From NCBI GenBank assembly GCA_947383685.1, contig CANDEE010000052.1:1-11563 (forward strand): 11,563 nucleotides of DNA, in the 5' to 3' direction. The translations under genes and the position numbers were made by a program. The stretch comes from an uncultured Pseudoflavonifractor sp. (GTDB taxonomy: Bacteria > Bacillota > Clostridia > Oscillospirales > Oscillospiraceae). Below are positions 1-6,644 of this stretch, in pieces (position 1 is the first letter of the stretch; every line of letters starts with the position of its first letter). Under the pieces are notes generated by a model, which saw only the letters and a program-made list of their open reading frames with translations, made no database searches and had not been told where the DNA came from.

Positions 1-218
1 GGTCTGCGGGCCGCAGAGCGGCCCTGCGCTCGCCCTCGCTCCGGTCCAAGCTCCCACGCAGACCGTTTCTCCGCGCTTCTTGCTGTCACGCTGCGAAGCG
101 GTCTGGCCGCGCGGTCGCTTTCCCTCCGCCTCGGGCTGGTCTGCGGGCCGCAGAGCGGCCCTGCGCTCGCCCTCGCTCCGGTCCAAGCTCCCTCGCAGAC
201 CACTTCTCCGCGCTTCTT
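1..218. repeat. Two-copy GC-rich repeat with inverted ends, downstream of dnaK
   Basis: Bases 1-81 and 138-218 match at 78 of 81 positions by eye (differences at 56/193, 65/202 and 66/203), giving a 137 bp period. Each copy has a core (1-64 and 138-201) bounded by the 8 bp inverted ends GGTCTGCG and CGCAGACC. Each core holds a perfect 7 bp hairpin with a 3-base loop, GGGCCGC-AGA-GCGGCCC (8-24 and 145-161). The second copy runs to base 218, inside the dnaK stop codon (217-219). The spacer between the cores contains a possible degenerate third copy lacking the hairpin (about 100-130). There is no good reading frame and no T-tract, so neither a gene nor a standard terminator is visible. It could be a REP/MITE-like dispersed element or a local tandem duplication. 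The repeat is seen directly; its nature is inference. Confidence 0.85.
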
Positions 219-2064
219 ATTGATCGTCGTCCACCACGGTATAGTCCGCGTCCACCACGCCGTCGTCGGCGGGGCCGGGCTGCTGGGCACCGCCGAAGCC
301 GCCCATATCGGGGCCGGGCTGGCCCTGAGGGCCTGCCTGCTGGTAGAGCTTTTCGGTGATGGGATAGAAGGCCTTGGAAAGCTCCTCGCTGGCGGACTTG
401 ATGGCGGCGGTATCGCTGCCCTTCAAAGCGTCCTTCAGTTTGTTCAAAGCGGCGTCCAGAGTCGCCTTATCGCCTGCCTCCAGCTTATCTTTCAGTTCAT
501 CCATGGTCTTCTCGGTCTGGTAGACCATCTGCTCGCCCTGGTTGCGAACCTCCACCTCTTCCTTTTTCTTGGCGTCCTCGGCGGCAAACTGCTGGGCCTC
601 CTGAACGGCCTTGTCAATGTCCTCCTTGGACATATTGGTGGAGGAGGTGATGGTGATGTGCTGCTCCTTGCCGGTGCCCAAATCCTTGGCGGAGACCTCC
701 ACAATGCCGTTGGCGTCGATGTTGAAGGTGACCTCGATCTGAGGAACGCCCCGTCTTGCAGGGGCGATGCCGTCCAGGCTGAACTTGCCCAGAGTCTTGT
801 TGTACTGGGCCATTTCACGCTCGCCCTGGAGGACATGGACTTCTACGCTGGTCTGGTTGTCGGCGGCGGTGGTAAATACCTGGCTCTTTTTGGCGGGAAT
901 GGTGGTGTTGCGCTCAATGAGCTTGGTCATCACGCCGCCCTGGGTCTCAATGCCCAGGGAGAGGGGGGTCACGTCCAGCAGGAGCAGGCCCTTGGTATCG
1001 CCGGTGAACACGCCGCCCTGGAGGGCCGCGCCCATGGCCACACACTCGTCAGGGTTGATGCCCTTAAAGCCCTCTTTCCCGGTGAGCTTCTTTACCATGT
1101 CCTGAACGGCGGGGATACGGCTGGAGCCGCCCACCATCAGGACCTTGGAAATGTCATTGCCGGAAAGGCCCGCGTCGGACATGGCCTGCTTCACAGGGCC
1201 GGAGGTGGCGTCCACCAGGTGTGCGGTAAGCTGGTCGAATTTGGCCCGGGTCAGGGTCAGGTCCAGGTGCTTGGGACCGGTGGCGTCGGCGGTGATATAG
1301 GGCAGGTTGATGGCGGAGCTGGTGACGCCGGAAAGCTCGATCTTGGCCTTCTCGGCGGCCTCCTTGAGCCGCTGCATGGCAACCTTGTCACCGGAGAGGT
1401 CGATGCCTGTGTCCTTCTTAAACTCAGCCACCATCCAGTCCATGACGCACTTGTCGAAGTCATCGCCGCCCAGACGGTTGTTGCCTGCGGTGGCAAGTAC
1501 CTCGATAACGCCGTCGTCAATGTCCAGGATGCTGACGTCGAAGGTGCCGCCGCCCAGGTCGTAGACCATGACCTTTTGGGCAGTCTCCTTATCCACGCCG
1601 TAGGCCAGGGCCGCGGCGGTGGGCTCGTTGATAATGCGCTTCACGTCCAGACCCGCGATGCGGCCCGCGTCCTTGGTGGCCTGGCGCTGGGAGTCGGTGA
1701 AGTAGGCGGGGACGGTGATGACCGCCTCGGTGACCGTCTCGCCCAGGTAGGCCTCGGCGTCCGCCTTCAGCTTCTGAAGGATCATGGCGGAAATTTCCTG
1801 GGGGGTGTAGTTTTTGCCGTCCACGGTGACCTTGTAGTCCGAACCCATTTCCCGCTTGATGGAAGCCACCGTGCGGTCAGGGTTGGTGACGGCCTGCCGC
1901 TTGGCGACCTGACCCACCATACGCTCCCCGTCCTTGGCAAAAGCCACCACAGAGGGGGTGGTGCGGTTACCCTCGGCGTTGGCGATGACGGCGGCCTCGC
2001 CGCCCTCCATGACCGCCACGCAGGAATTGGTGGTTCCTAAGTCGATACCAATGATTTTAGACAT
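217..2064 (-). CDS. dnaK: Chaperone protein DnaK (Hsp70)
   Basis: Cytoplasmic ATP-dependent Hsp70 chaperone that binds exposed hydrophobic segments and works with DnaJ and the nucleotide exchange factor GrpE. The 615 aa protein is full length. The ATPase domain (about 1-360) shows IDLGTTNS at 7-14, VYDLGGGTFDVSIL at 167-180 and VLMVGGSSRIP at 308-318. The interdomain linker with DVTPLSLGIET is at 364-374, followed by the beta substrate-binding domain, a helical lid and a Gly/Pro/Gln-rich tail ending in an acidic VVDADYTVVDDDQ. The N-terminal ATPase region lacks the roughly 24-residue insert of proteobacterial DnaK, as expected for Firmicutes. The start chosen is the ATG at 2064, 8 nt after GGAGG; the TTG at 2079 overlaps that site and is rejected. 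It is the third gene of the CIRCE-controlled operon, 95 nt after grpE. No terminator is visible after it. Confidence 0.98.
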   Translation of the reverse strand: MSKIIGIDLGTTNSCVAVMEGGEAAVIANAEGNRTTPSVVAFAKDGERMVGQVAKRQAVTNPDRTVASIKREMGSDYKVTVDGKNYTPQEISAMILQKLKADAEAYLGETVTEAVITVPAYFTDSQRQATKDAGRIAGLDVKRIINEPTAAALAYGVDKETAQKVMVYDLGGGTFDVSILDIDDGVIEVLATAGNNRLGGDDFDKCVMDWMVAEFKKDTGIDLSGDKVAMQRLKEAAEKAKIELSGVTSSAINLPYITADATGPKHLDLTLTRAKFDQLTAHLVDATSGPVKQAMSDAGLSGNDISKVLMVGGSSRIPAVQDMVKKLTGKEGFKGINPDECVAMGAALQGGVFTGDTKGLLLLDVTPLSLGIETQGGVMTKLIERNTTIPAKKSQVFTTAADNQTSVEVHVLQGEREMAQYNKTLGKFSLDGIAPARRGVPQIEVTFNIDANGIVEVSAKDLGTGKEQHITITSSTNMSKEDIDKAVQEAQQFAAEDAKKKEEVEVRNQGEQMVYQTEKTMDELKDKLEAGDKATLDAALNKLKDALKGSDTAAIKSASEELSKAFYPITEKLYQQAGPQGQPGPDMGGFGGAQQPGPADDGVVDADYTVVDDDQ

Positions 2065-2159
2065 AATGCTTGCCTCCAAATATAGTGTAAATTTACTTTA
2101 TTTTGCATGATAGAAAATCATGTTACAATGCAAAGTGGTCAGACAGTTTTTCCATGTTT
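2065..2159 (-). other. AT-rich grpE-dnaK spacer with nested inverted repeats
   Basis: This 95 nt spacer is clearly more AT-rich than its surroundings. It contains the stem CATGAT (2106-2111)/ATCATG (2117-2122) with a 5-base loop. An overlapping outer pair, TTTGCAT (2102-2108)/ATGCAAA (2128-2134), could replace or partly extend it. A 10 bp palindrome, GTAAATTTAC, lies at 2087-2096 just before the dnaK ribosome binding site. There is no T-tract typical of a terminator. A weak promoter-like pair exists (TTGTAA, 17 nt, CAAAAT on the minus strand) but matches only 4 of 6 bases in each box. The inverted repeats are seen directly; an mRNA processing or stability role is inference from known cleavage within dnaK operon transcripts of Firmicutes. 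Confidence 0.5.
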
Positions 2160-2708
2160 CTAATTCGCCACTTTAACCATGGCAAAGCGGATGACCTTGT
2201 CGCCCAAGGTAAAACCGGCCTGAAAGACCTCGGCTACCGTATTTTCACCCAAACTTTCGTCTTCAACGTGCATGACGGCGTTGTGGACGTTGGGGTCAAA
2301 GGGCTGGCCCACCGCGTCGATCTCAGTGACGCCAAGACATTCCAGGGCTTTGAGAAGTCCGGTCATGGTCATTTCCACGCCTTTTTTGTAGGCCTCGTCC
2401 GCCGTCTCCTGCTTCAAGGCCCGTTCCAGGTTGTCATAGACCGGGAGAAGGGCCTTCACCGCGTTGGCGGTGGCGTCGGAATAGATGGCCTCCTTTTCCT
2501 TCTGGGTGCGCTTGCGGAAGTTATCGTACTCGGCGCACAGGCGGAGAAATTTATCCTCCTGCTCGGCAATGGTTTGCTGTAAGGTTTCCACCTCTGTGGG
2601 TCCTGCCTGAGTCTCAGGGGCCTCCTCCTGGGGAGCGGTCACGGCCTCCTGGGGCTCCTTGACCTCCCCGGCCTCAGGGGCGGTGGGTTTCTTCTCTTTC
2701 TTACTCAA
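2160..2708 (-). CDS. grpE: Nucleotide exchange factor GrpE
   Basis: Cytoplasmic co-chaperone that releases ADP from DnaK. The 182 aa protein has the family layout: a charged, Pro/Glu/Ala-rich disordered N-terminus (about 1-38), a long coiled-coil dimerisation helix (about 39-100, with AEYDNFRKRTQKE at 59-71), then the C-terminal beta domain that contacts the DnaK ATPase lobe (GQPFDPNVHNAV at 134-145; GFTLGDKVIRFAMVKV at 165-180). The start is a TTG at 2708, preceded by AGGAGG with 7 nt spacing. This TTG overlaps the hrcA TGA stop in a 4 nt TTGA overlap, implying translational coupling. Length and motifs are normal for the family. Confidence 0.97.
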   Translation of the reverse strand: MSKKEKKPTAPEAGEVKEPQEAVTAPQEEAPETQAGPTEVETLQQTIAEQEDKFLRLCAEYDNFRKRTQKEKEAIYSDATANAVKALLPVYDNLERALKQETADEAYKKGVEMTMTGLLKALECLGVTEIDAVGQPFDPNVHNAVMHVEDESLGENTVAEVFQAGFTLGDKVIRFAMVKVAN

Positions 2709-3769
2709 GTCGTTCCCTCCTTGGTATGCTTATCATCCGGTAAGGCTGCCTGGCCCATGATCTGGGACAGGCCCTGGGCCACGTAGGCCAGCCGGGCGGA
2801 AATTTTGGCGTAATCCATGCGGGTGGGGCCAACCACGCCGATGAGGCCCTTCATCCCGTCGCCCAGGTCATAGCTTGCCATGACTACGCTGGAATCCTTC
2901 AGGGCCTCGCTGACGTTTTCCGGGCCGATGACAATATTGGAACCCTCTCCCGCCGAAATCCTGGCGGGAAGGGAGGCGGCGTCAGCCTGATCCAGAAAGC
3001 TCATCAGGGGCTGGACCTTTTCCAAGCTCTGGAACTCCGGGTGATCCAGCAGGTTGGCGATGCCGGCGGTGTGGATGGGCCGCCTGGATAACTCCTCCAG
3101 CACCTCCATGCCGAAGGTTACAGCCAACTCGATGAGCTGGTAGGCGTCAGGGGCAGCGTGGCGGGCTACCTCGGCAAGCTTTGGACCTAACTCAGCCAGA
3201 GTAAGGCCGGTAAAGCCTGTATTCAAAAGGGTGCTCAGCATTTGAAGCTGAGAGTCGCTTACCTCCCGTTCCAGGCGGAACAGCTTATTTTGAACGGAAT
3301 TTGTATCGGTCATCACCACGGTAATGAAAGCGGTGTCCTCCACCAGCAGGAGATCAAAGCGGCGGATGGTCACCCGGTCCGGGGGAGCGGTAAGGGCAAA
3401 GGCAGGGTACTGGGTCAGCTTGGCTACCACCCGGCCCGCCTCGTCAATGACCCGGTCCAGGGCCTGCATCTTGCCCTTCAGGGCCTCATTGATACGTTCG
3501 GTCTCCTGAATGGAGAGCTTGTAGTTGCCCATCAGCTCGTTGACATAGAGCCGGTAGCCCTTGGCTGAGGGAATGCGTCCGGCGGAGGTGTGGGGCTGCT
3601 CCAGGTAGCCCTGCTCCTCCAAGTCGGCCATATCGTTGCGGATGGTGGCGGAGGATACCTCCAGCTTGGCCCACTGGGCCACCGCCTTGGAGCCCACCGG
3701 CTCGGCGTTCTGGACGTACATTTCAATGACGGCCTGAAGGATTTTCTTTTTTCGCTCGCTTAATTCCAA
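2705..3769 (-). CDS. hrcA: Heat-inducible transcription repressor HrcA
   Basis: Repressor of class I heat-shock genes; it binds the CIRCE operator and is kept active by the GroE chaperonin in known Firmicutes. The protein is 354 aa from the chosen start. The N-terminal winged-helix region has SSATIRNDM (39-47) and QPHTSAGRIPS (58-68), both hallmarks of HrcA, followed by the GAF-like ligand and dimerisation regions. The start chosen is the TTG at 3769, giving MELSERKKKI, the usual HrcA N-terminus; it is preceded by AGGTGA at 3775-3780 with 5 nt spacing. An upstream in-frame TTG at 3787 would add six residues but sits only 4 bp from CIRCE and lacks a well-placed ribosome binding site. It is the first gene of the operon and overlaps grpE by 4 nt. 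Confidence 0.96.
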   Translation of the reverse strand: MELSERKKKILQAVIEMYVQNAEPVGSKAVAQWAKLEVSSATIRNDMADLEEQGYLEQPHTSAGRIPSAKGYRLYVNELMGNYKLSIQETERINEALKGKMQALDRVIDEAGRVVAKLTQYPAFALTAPPDRVTIRRFDLLLVEDTAFITVVMTDTNSVQNKLFRLEREVSDSQLQMLSTLLNTGFTGLTLAELGPKLAEVARHAAPDAYQLIELAVTFGMEVLEELSRRPIHTAGIANLLDHPEFQSLEKVQPLMSFLDQADAASLPARISAGEGSNIVIGPENVSEALKDSSVVMASYDLGDGMKGLIGVVGPTRMDYAKISARLAYVAQGLSQIMGQAALPDDKHTKEGTT

Positions 3770-3791
3770 GCCGGTCACCTCACACAAGATA

Positions 3792-3818
3792 TTAGCACTC
3801 CCTTTTCCTGAGTGCTAA
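3792..3818 (-). promoter_or_regulatory. CIRCE operator (HrcA binding site)
   Basis: Perfect consensus CIRCE: TTAGCACTC (3792-3800), a 9 nt spacer, and GAGTGCTAA (3810-3818), both arms matching exactly. It covers the expected transcription start of the hrcA promoter and lies in the 5' leader ahead of the hrcA ribosome binding site. It therefore predicts autorepression of hrcA-grpE-dnaK by HrcA. Confidence 0.98.
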
Positions 3819-3822
3819 AGAT

Positions 3823-3851
3823 AATGTACCACCGAAGGGCGGGAATGTCAA
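3823..3851 (-). promoter_or_regulatory. Sigma-A promoter of hrcA-grpE-dnaK
   Basis: On the minus strand, the -35 box TTGACA (3846-3851) and the -10 box TACATT (3823-3828) are separated by exactly 17 nt. Transcription should begin near 3816, inside CIRCE, which is the classical arrangement for HrcA repression. Confidence 0.85.
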
Positions 3852-3882
3852 TAGCTGGGGTTGTAAATTAAATGTGAACAAG

Positions 3883-3918
3883 AAAAAACCGCCTTCTGAA
3901 AAGGGAAGGCGGTTTTTT
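3883..3918 (-). terminator. Rho-independent terminator of the desulfurase-MATE unit
   Basis: A 14 bp stem, AAAAAACCGCCTTC (3883-3896) with GAAGGCGGTTTTTT (3905-3918), has an 8-base loop. On the minus strand the stem ends in six T, 26 nt after the MATE stop codon. The A-run on the other side makes it potentially bidirectional. It separates the exporter from the heat-shock promoter. Confidence 0.93.
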
Positions 3919-3943
3919 AGCGGAAACGGGCCGGGATTGCCAA

Positions 3944-5320
3944 TTAGACGGCGGTCACGTCTCGGATCCATTTGCCGGAGCGGAGACGGTGAAGGCCCAG
4001 GACGAGCTTTACCAGGTTATCCAGGGAGATACAAAGATATACGGGCAGGATGCCCCAGTGGAACACCAGACCCGCCAGAGCCGCCAGGGGAAGGGAGAGA
4101 AGCCACATGGGGGCAAGGTCAATGGCTGTGGCGGCCCGCACGTCTCCGCCGCCCCGGAGGACGCCCACCACATTGGTGGTATTAAAGGAGCGTACCGACA
4201 GGATGGCGAAGGAGACCACGCTCATCATGGTGGCGATCCCGGAGGCCTCCGGGGAGAGGTAAAAGAGGGGGTAGACGAAGGGCTCGAAAACGGCGTAGGT
4301 GAGGCCGATAAAGACAAGGCCCACAATAAGCCCTGCCAGAAAAGCCAGCATATCAAGGCACAGGCCCACCTCATAGACCTCCTCCCGCCGTCCCGCGCCG
4401 ATCTCCCGGCCGATGATGATGGCGGTGGTGCCGCCAATGGCAAAGACCATGACGGTGGAGACGTTCACCAGGTTGCCCACAATGCCGTAGGCCGCCAGGA
4501 TGGCCTGGGAGCCCTCCATATGGCCCATGATGGTGGGGTAGAGGGAGGTGCCCAGGCCCCACAGAGTCTCGTTGAGGAGCACCGGGGTGGCAAAGCGGAC
4601 ATACCGCCGGAGCATATCCCGGCTGGGGTGGAAAAGACGGTCAAACTGAAGGCGGAAGCTCTTGCCAAAATGGATATGGCCCATGGCGATAACAAATTCC
4701 AGCACCCGGGAAAGAAGGGTCGCGAGGGCCGCGCCCTCCACCCCCATGGCGGGGGCGCCCAGCTTGCCGAAGATAAATACCCAGTTGAGAATGGTGTTGC
4801 TTATCATGGAGGAGCCCAGGATGTAAAGACCCAGCATGGGGTTTGCCATAGAGCGGTGGGCGGCGATGTAGACCTGGGCCAGGGAGTCAAAGAGGAAGGA
4901 GAAGGCCACGATCTTGGCATACCGGGCCGCCAGGGCCACTACGGCGGCGTTGTTGCCGAACAGGGACATGAAGGGGAGGGGGAAGAAGAACATGACGCAC
5001 CCAAAGGTTAGGGTGATGCCTCCGGCAACAAAAAAGCCAATGCCCAGCACCTCGTTGATGGAGCCCTTGTCCCCCTTGCCGTGGAACTGGCTGATGAGGA
5101 CGCTGGCCCCGCTTTGGAGGCCGAAGGTCATGAGCTGAACCACAAAAATGGGGATGTTGGCCAGGGTGACGGCGGCCATGGGGGCCTCTCCCAGGCGGCC
5201 CACCATGAAGGTGTCCAGAAGGCCCAGGGAATTGGTGATGAGATTTTGCAGGATAATGGGGACGGCCAGAAGGATGACGTCACGGTAAAAGGCCTTGCCC
5301 CGCTTCATATAGGAGAACAA
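3944..5320 (-). CDS. MATE family efflux transporter
   Basis: Integral membrane exporter of the multidrug and toxic compound extrusion family, which uses Na+ or H+ antiport to expel mainly cationic compounds. The 458 aa length and about 12 hydrophobic segments fit the family. The N-terminus has VPIILQNLITNSLGLLDTFMVGRLG, a typical first MatE segment (given here only as its recognisable core, about residues 20-44). The second half carries the family-like GVLRGGGDVR before the last helices, in the C-lobe position where such motifs occur. The start is a TTG at 5320 preceded by GAGGTGAT 4-5 nt away; the next ATG at 5308 is too far from that site. It lies 20 nt downstream of the cysteine desulfurase and is probably co-transcribed with it. 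The substrate cannot be told from sequence. Confidence 0.93.
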   Translation of the reverse strand: MFSYMKRGKAFYRDVILLAVPIILQNLITNSLGLLDTFMVGRLGEAPMAAVTLANIPIFVVQLMTFGLQSGASVLISQFHGKGDKGSINEVLGIGFFVAGGITLTFGCVMFFFPLPFMSLFGNNAAVVALAARYAKIVAFSFLFDSLAQVYIAAHRSMANPMLGLYILGSSMISNTILNWVFIFGKLGAPAMGVEGAALATLLSRVLEFVIAMGHIHFGKSFRLQFDRLFHPSRDMLRRYVRFATPVLLNETLWGLGTSLYPTIMGHMEGSQAILAAYGIVGNLVNVSTVMVFAIGGTTAIIIGREIGAGRREEVYEVGLCLDMLAFLAGLIVGLVFIGLTYAVFEPFVYPLFYLSPEASGIATMMSVVSFAILSVRSFNTTNVVGVLRGGGDVRAATAIDLAPMWLLSLPLAALAGLVFHWGILPVYLCISLDNLVKLVLGLHRLRSGKWIRDVTAV

Positions 5321-5340
5321 GAGATCACCTCAAATAAAAA

Positions 5341-6483
5341 TCAAAAGAGAAGGGTTTTCTTTTCGCAGATGTGCCGCAGAAGCTCTGCCAGTCTGTCTAC
5401 CTCTGCCGGGGTGGACTCCGGGCCGAAGGAGACCCGGATGGCTCCGTACTTTACCTTTGGGGGCAGGGGCATGGCCTCAAAGACATGGCTGGGCTTGCCC
5501 CGGTGGCAGGCGGAGCCGGAGGACACGCAGACCCTCTGGCCGCCCAGGGCTTCCACCACGGTCTGCCCGGAGAAATCGGGCAGGGAGATGGCAAGGATGT
5601 GGGGAGCGTCCCCCCGGCTGATGAGGGTGACCCCCTCGATGGCGGAGAGAATGTCCACGGCGTAATCCTTCACCGCCCGGATCCGGTCGGGGAAGCAGGG
5701 CTCCCAGGCCTTTACAGCGGCGGCAAAGGCGGCTGTCTGGGCGGTTGCCTCGGTGCCGGGGCGCAGGCCGTTTTCCTGTCCGCCGCCCAGCAGCAGGGGC
5801 TTTATTTTGGAGACGAGCTCCTTTTTGATATAGAGGGCGCCCACTCCCTTGGGGCCGCGAACCTTGTGGGCACAGATGGTCACCAGGTCGGCCCCCAGCT
5901 CCTTGGGGGAGAAGGGAACTTTCAGGAAGCCCTGCACCGCGTCGGTGTGGAGAAGGGCGGGGGAGTTTGCGGCCTTGATGGCGTCAGCGGCGGCCCGGAT
6001 GGGCAGGATGGTCCCCACCTCGTTATTTACCAGCATCATGGACACCAGGATGGTGTCGGGGCGGATGGCGGCTTTCACCAGCTCGGGGGCGATGTTGCCC
6101 TCGGCGTCGGGCTTCAGGAAGGTGACCTCAAAGCCCTCCTTCTTCAGCTTTTTCATGGGCTCCAGCACGGCGGAGTGCTCCATGGCAGTGGTGACGATAT
6201 GGCTGCCCTTTTTGCGGTTTAAGTCTACAGCGGCGGCAATGGCCCAGTTGTCCCCCTCGGTGCCGCAGGAGGTGAAGAACAGCTCCTGGGGGAGGCACCC
6301 CAGGGCGGCGGCCACGGCGGCGCGGTCCTCCTCCCGGCGGCGGGCGGCGGCCCGGCCCAGGGGATAGAGGGAGGAGGGGTTGCCAAAGCTTCCCGTCATG
6401 ACCTCCAAGGCCGCCTGGGCGGCGGCGGGGCAGACGGGGGTGGTGGCGGCGTGATCCAGATAGATGGGGGCGGATATGGACAT
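5341..6483 (-). CDS. Cysteine desulfurase, NifS/IscS family
   Basis: PLP-dependent aminotransferase-fold enzyme converting L-cysteine to L-alanine and an enzyme-bound persulfide, supplying sulfur for Fe-S clusters, thiolated tRNA or cofactors. The 380 aa chain shows YLDHAATTP at 8-16, His103 in MEHSAV (ring-stacking histidine position), the PLP lysine K207 in AHKVRGPKG, GGGQENGLRPGTE at 233-245, and the catalytic Cys326 in SSGSACHRGK with a short loop. The start chosen is the ATG at 6483, with AGGAGAGG about 5 nt upstream. The open frame extends to 6591, but that extension crosses the promoter. No IscU/NifU scaffold or ThiI is adjacent, so the acceptor is unknown; a symbol (iscS, nifS, sufS) is not assigned. 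The last residues, KKTLLF, follow a normal C-terminal helix. Confidence 0.95.
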   Translation of the reverse strand: MSISAPIYLDHAATTPVCPAAAQAALEVMTGSFGNPSSLYPLGRAAARRREEDRAAVAAALGCLPQELFFTSCGTEGDNWAIAAAVDLNRKKGSHIVTTAMEHSAVLEPMKKLKKEGFEVTFLKPDAEGNIAPELVKAAIRPDTILVSMMLVNNEVGTILPIRAAADAIKAANSPALLHTDAVQGFLKVPFSPKELGADLVTICAHKVRGPKGVGALYIKKELVSKIKPLLLGGGQENGLRPGTEATAQTAAFAAAVKAWEPCFPDRIRAVKDYAVDILSAIEGVTLISRGDAPHILAISLPDFSGQTVVEALGGQRVCVSSGSACHRGKPSHVFEAMPLPPKVKYGAIRVSFGPESTPAEVDRLAELLRHICEKKTLLF

Positions 6484-6514
6484 AAAACCTCTCCTTTGCA
6501 GCGCAGTAATTGCC

Positions 6515-6543
6515 ATTGTAATGCGGAAATGGTGGAAAGTCAA
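6515..6543 (-). promoter_or_regulatory. Promoter of the cysteine desulfurase-MATE unit
   Basis: Minus strand: TTGACT (-35, 6538-6543), a 17 nt spacer, TACAAT (-10, 6515-6520). The predicted start is near 6508, giving a leader of about 25 nt before the ATG at 6483. It diverges from the AAA+ ATPase promoter about 40 bp away. Confidence 0.85.
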
Positions 6544-6584
6544 GGGTGGGGACATGGAATCACAGAAGGCCGGCTGCCTTCCTG

Positions 6585-6613
6585 TTGCCAAAACCGTCCA
6601 AACCGTCTATAAT
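6585..6613 (+). promoter_or_regulatory. Promoter of the AAA+ ATPase gene with spacer direct repeat
   Basis: TTGCCA (-35, 6585-6590), a 17 nt spacer, and a perfect TATAAT (-10, 6608-6613). The spacer is made of two copies of AAACCGTC (6591-6598 and 6600-6607) with a 9 bp period. The leader runs to AGGTGA (6633-6638), 6 nt before the ATG at 6645. The boxes and repeat are seen directly; a regulator binding there is inference. Confidence 0.85.
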
Positions 6614-6644
6614 AGGCTACACCAAACCAAAGAGGTGACCTGCT

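Noticed and set aside
1..218. CRISPR array
   Set aside because: Only two long copies with a 73 bp core-to-core spacer that itself looks like decayed repeat; copy length and number do not fit CRISPR, and no cas genes are present.
220..2040. 606-codon open frame on the plus strand, antisense across dnaK
   Set aside because: It mirrors dnaK exactly, is rich in Gly/Leu/Val/His as expected of a shadow in a GC-rich conserved gene, has no ribosome binding site and no family resemblance. Long frames antisense to Hsp70 genes are a known artefact.
3989..5011. 340-codon plus-strand frame across the first MATE gene
   Set aside because: Extremely His/Gly/Asp-rich product complementary to a membrane protein; no start signal. 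A shadow.
5371..6222. 283-codon plus-strand frame across the cysteine desulfurase gene
   Set aside because: Gly-rich shadow of a gene with clear catalytic motifs.
6484..6591. N-terminal extension of the cysteine desulfurase
   Set aside because: It would translate through the -10/-35 boxes and lacks homology-like sequence; the ATG at 6483 has an ideal ribosome binding site and yields the canonical N-terminus.
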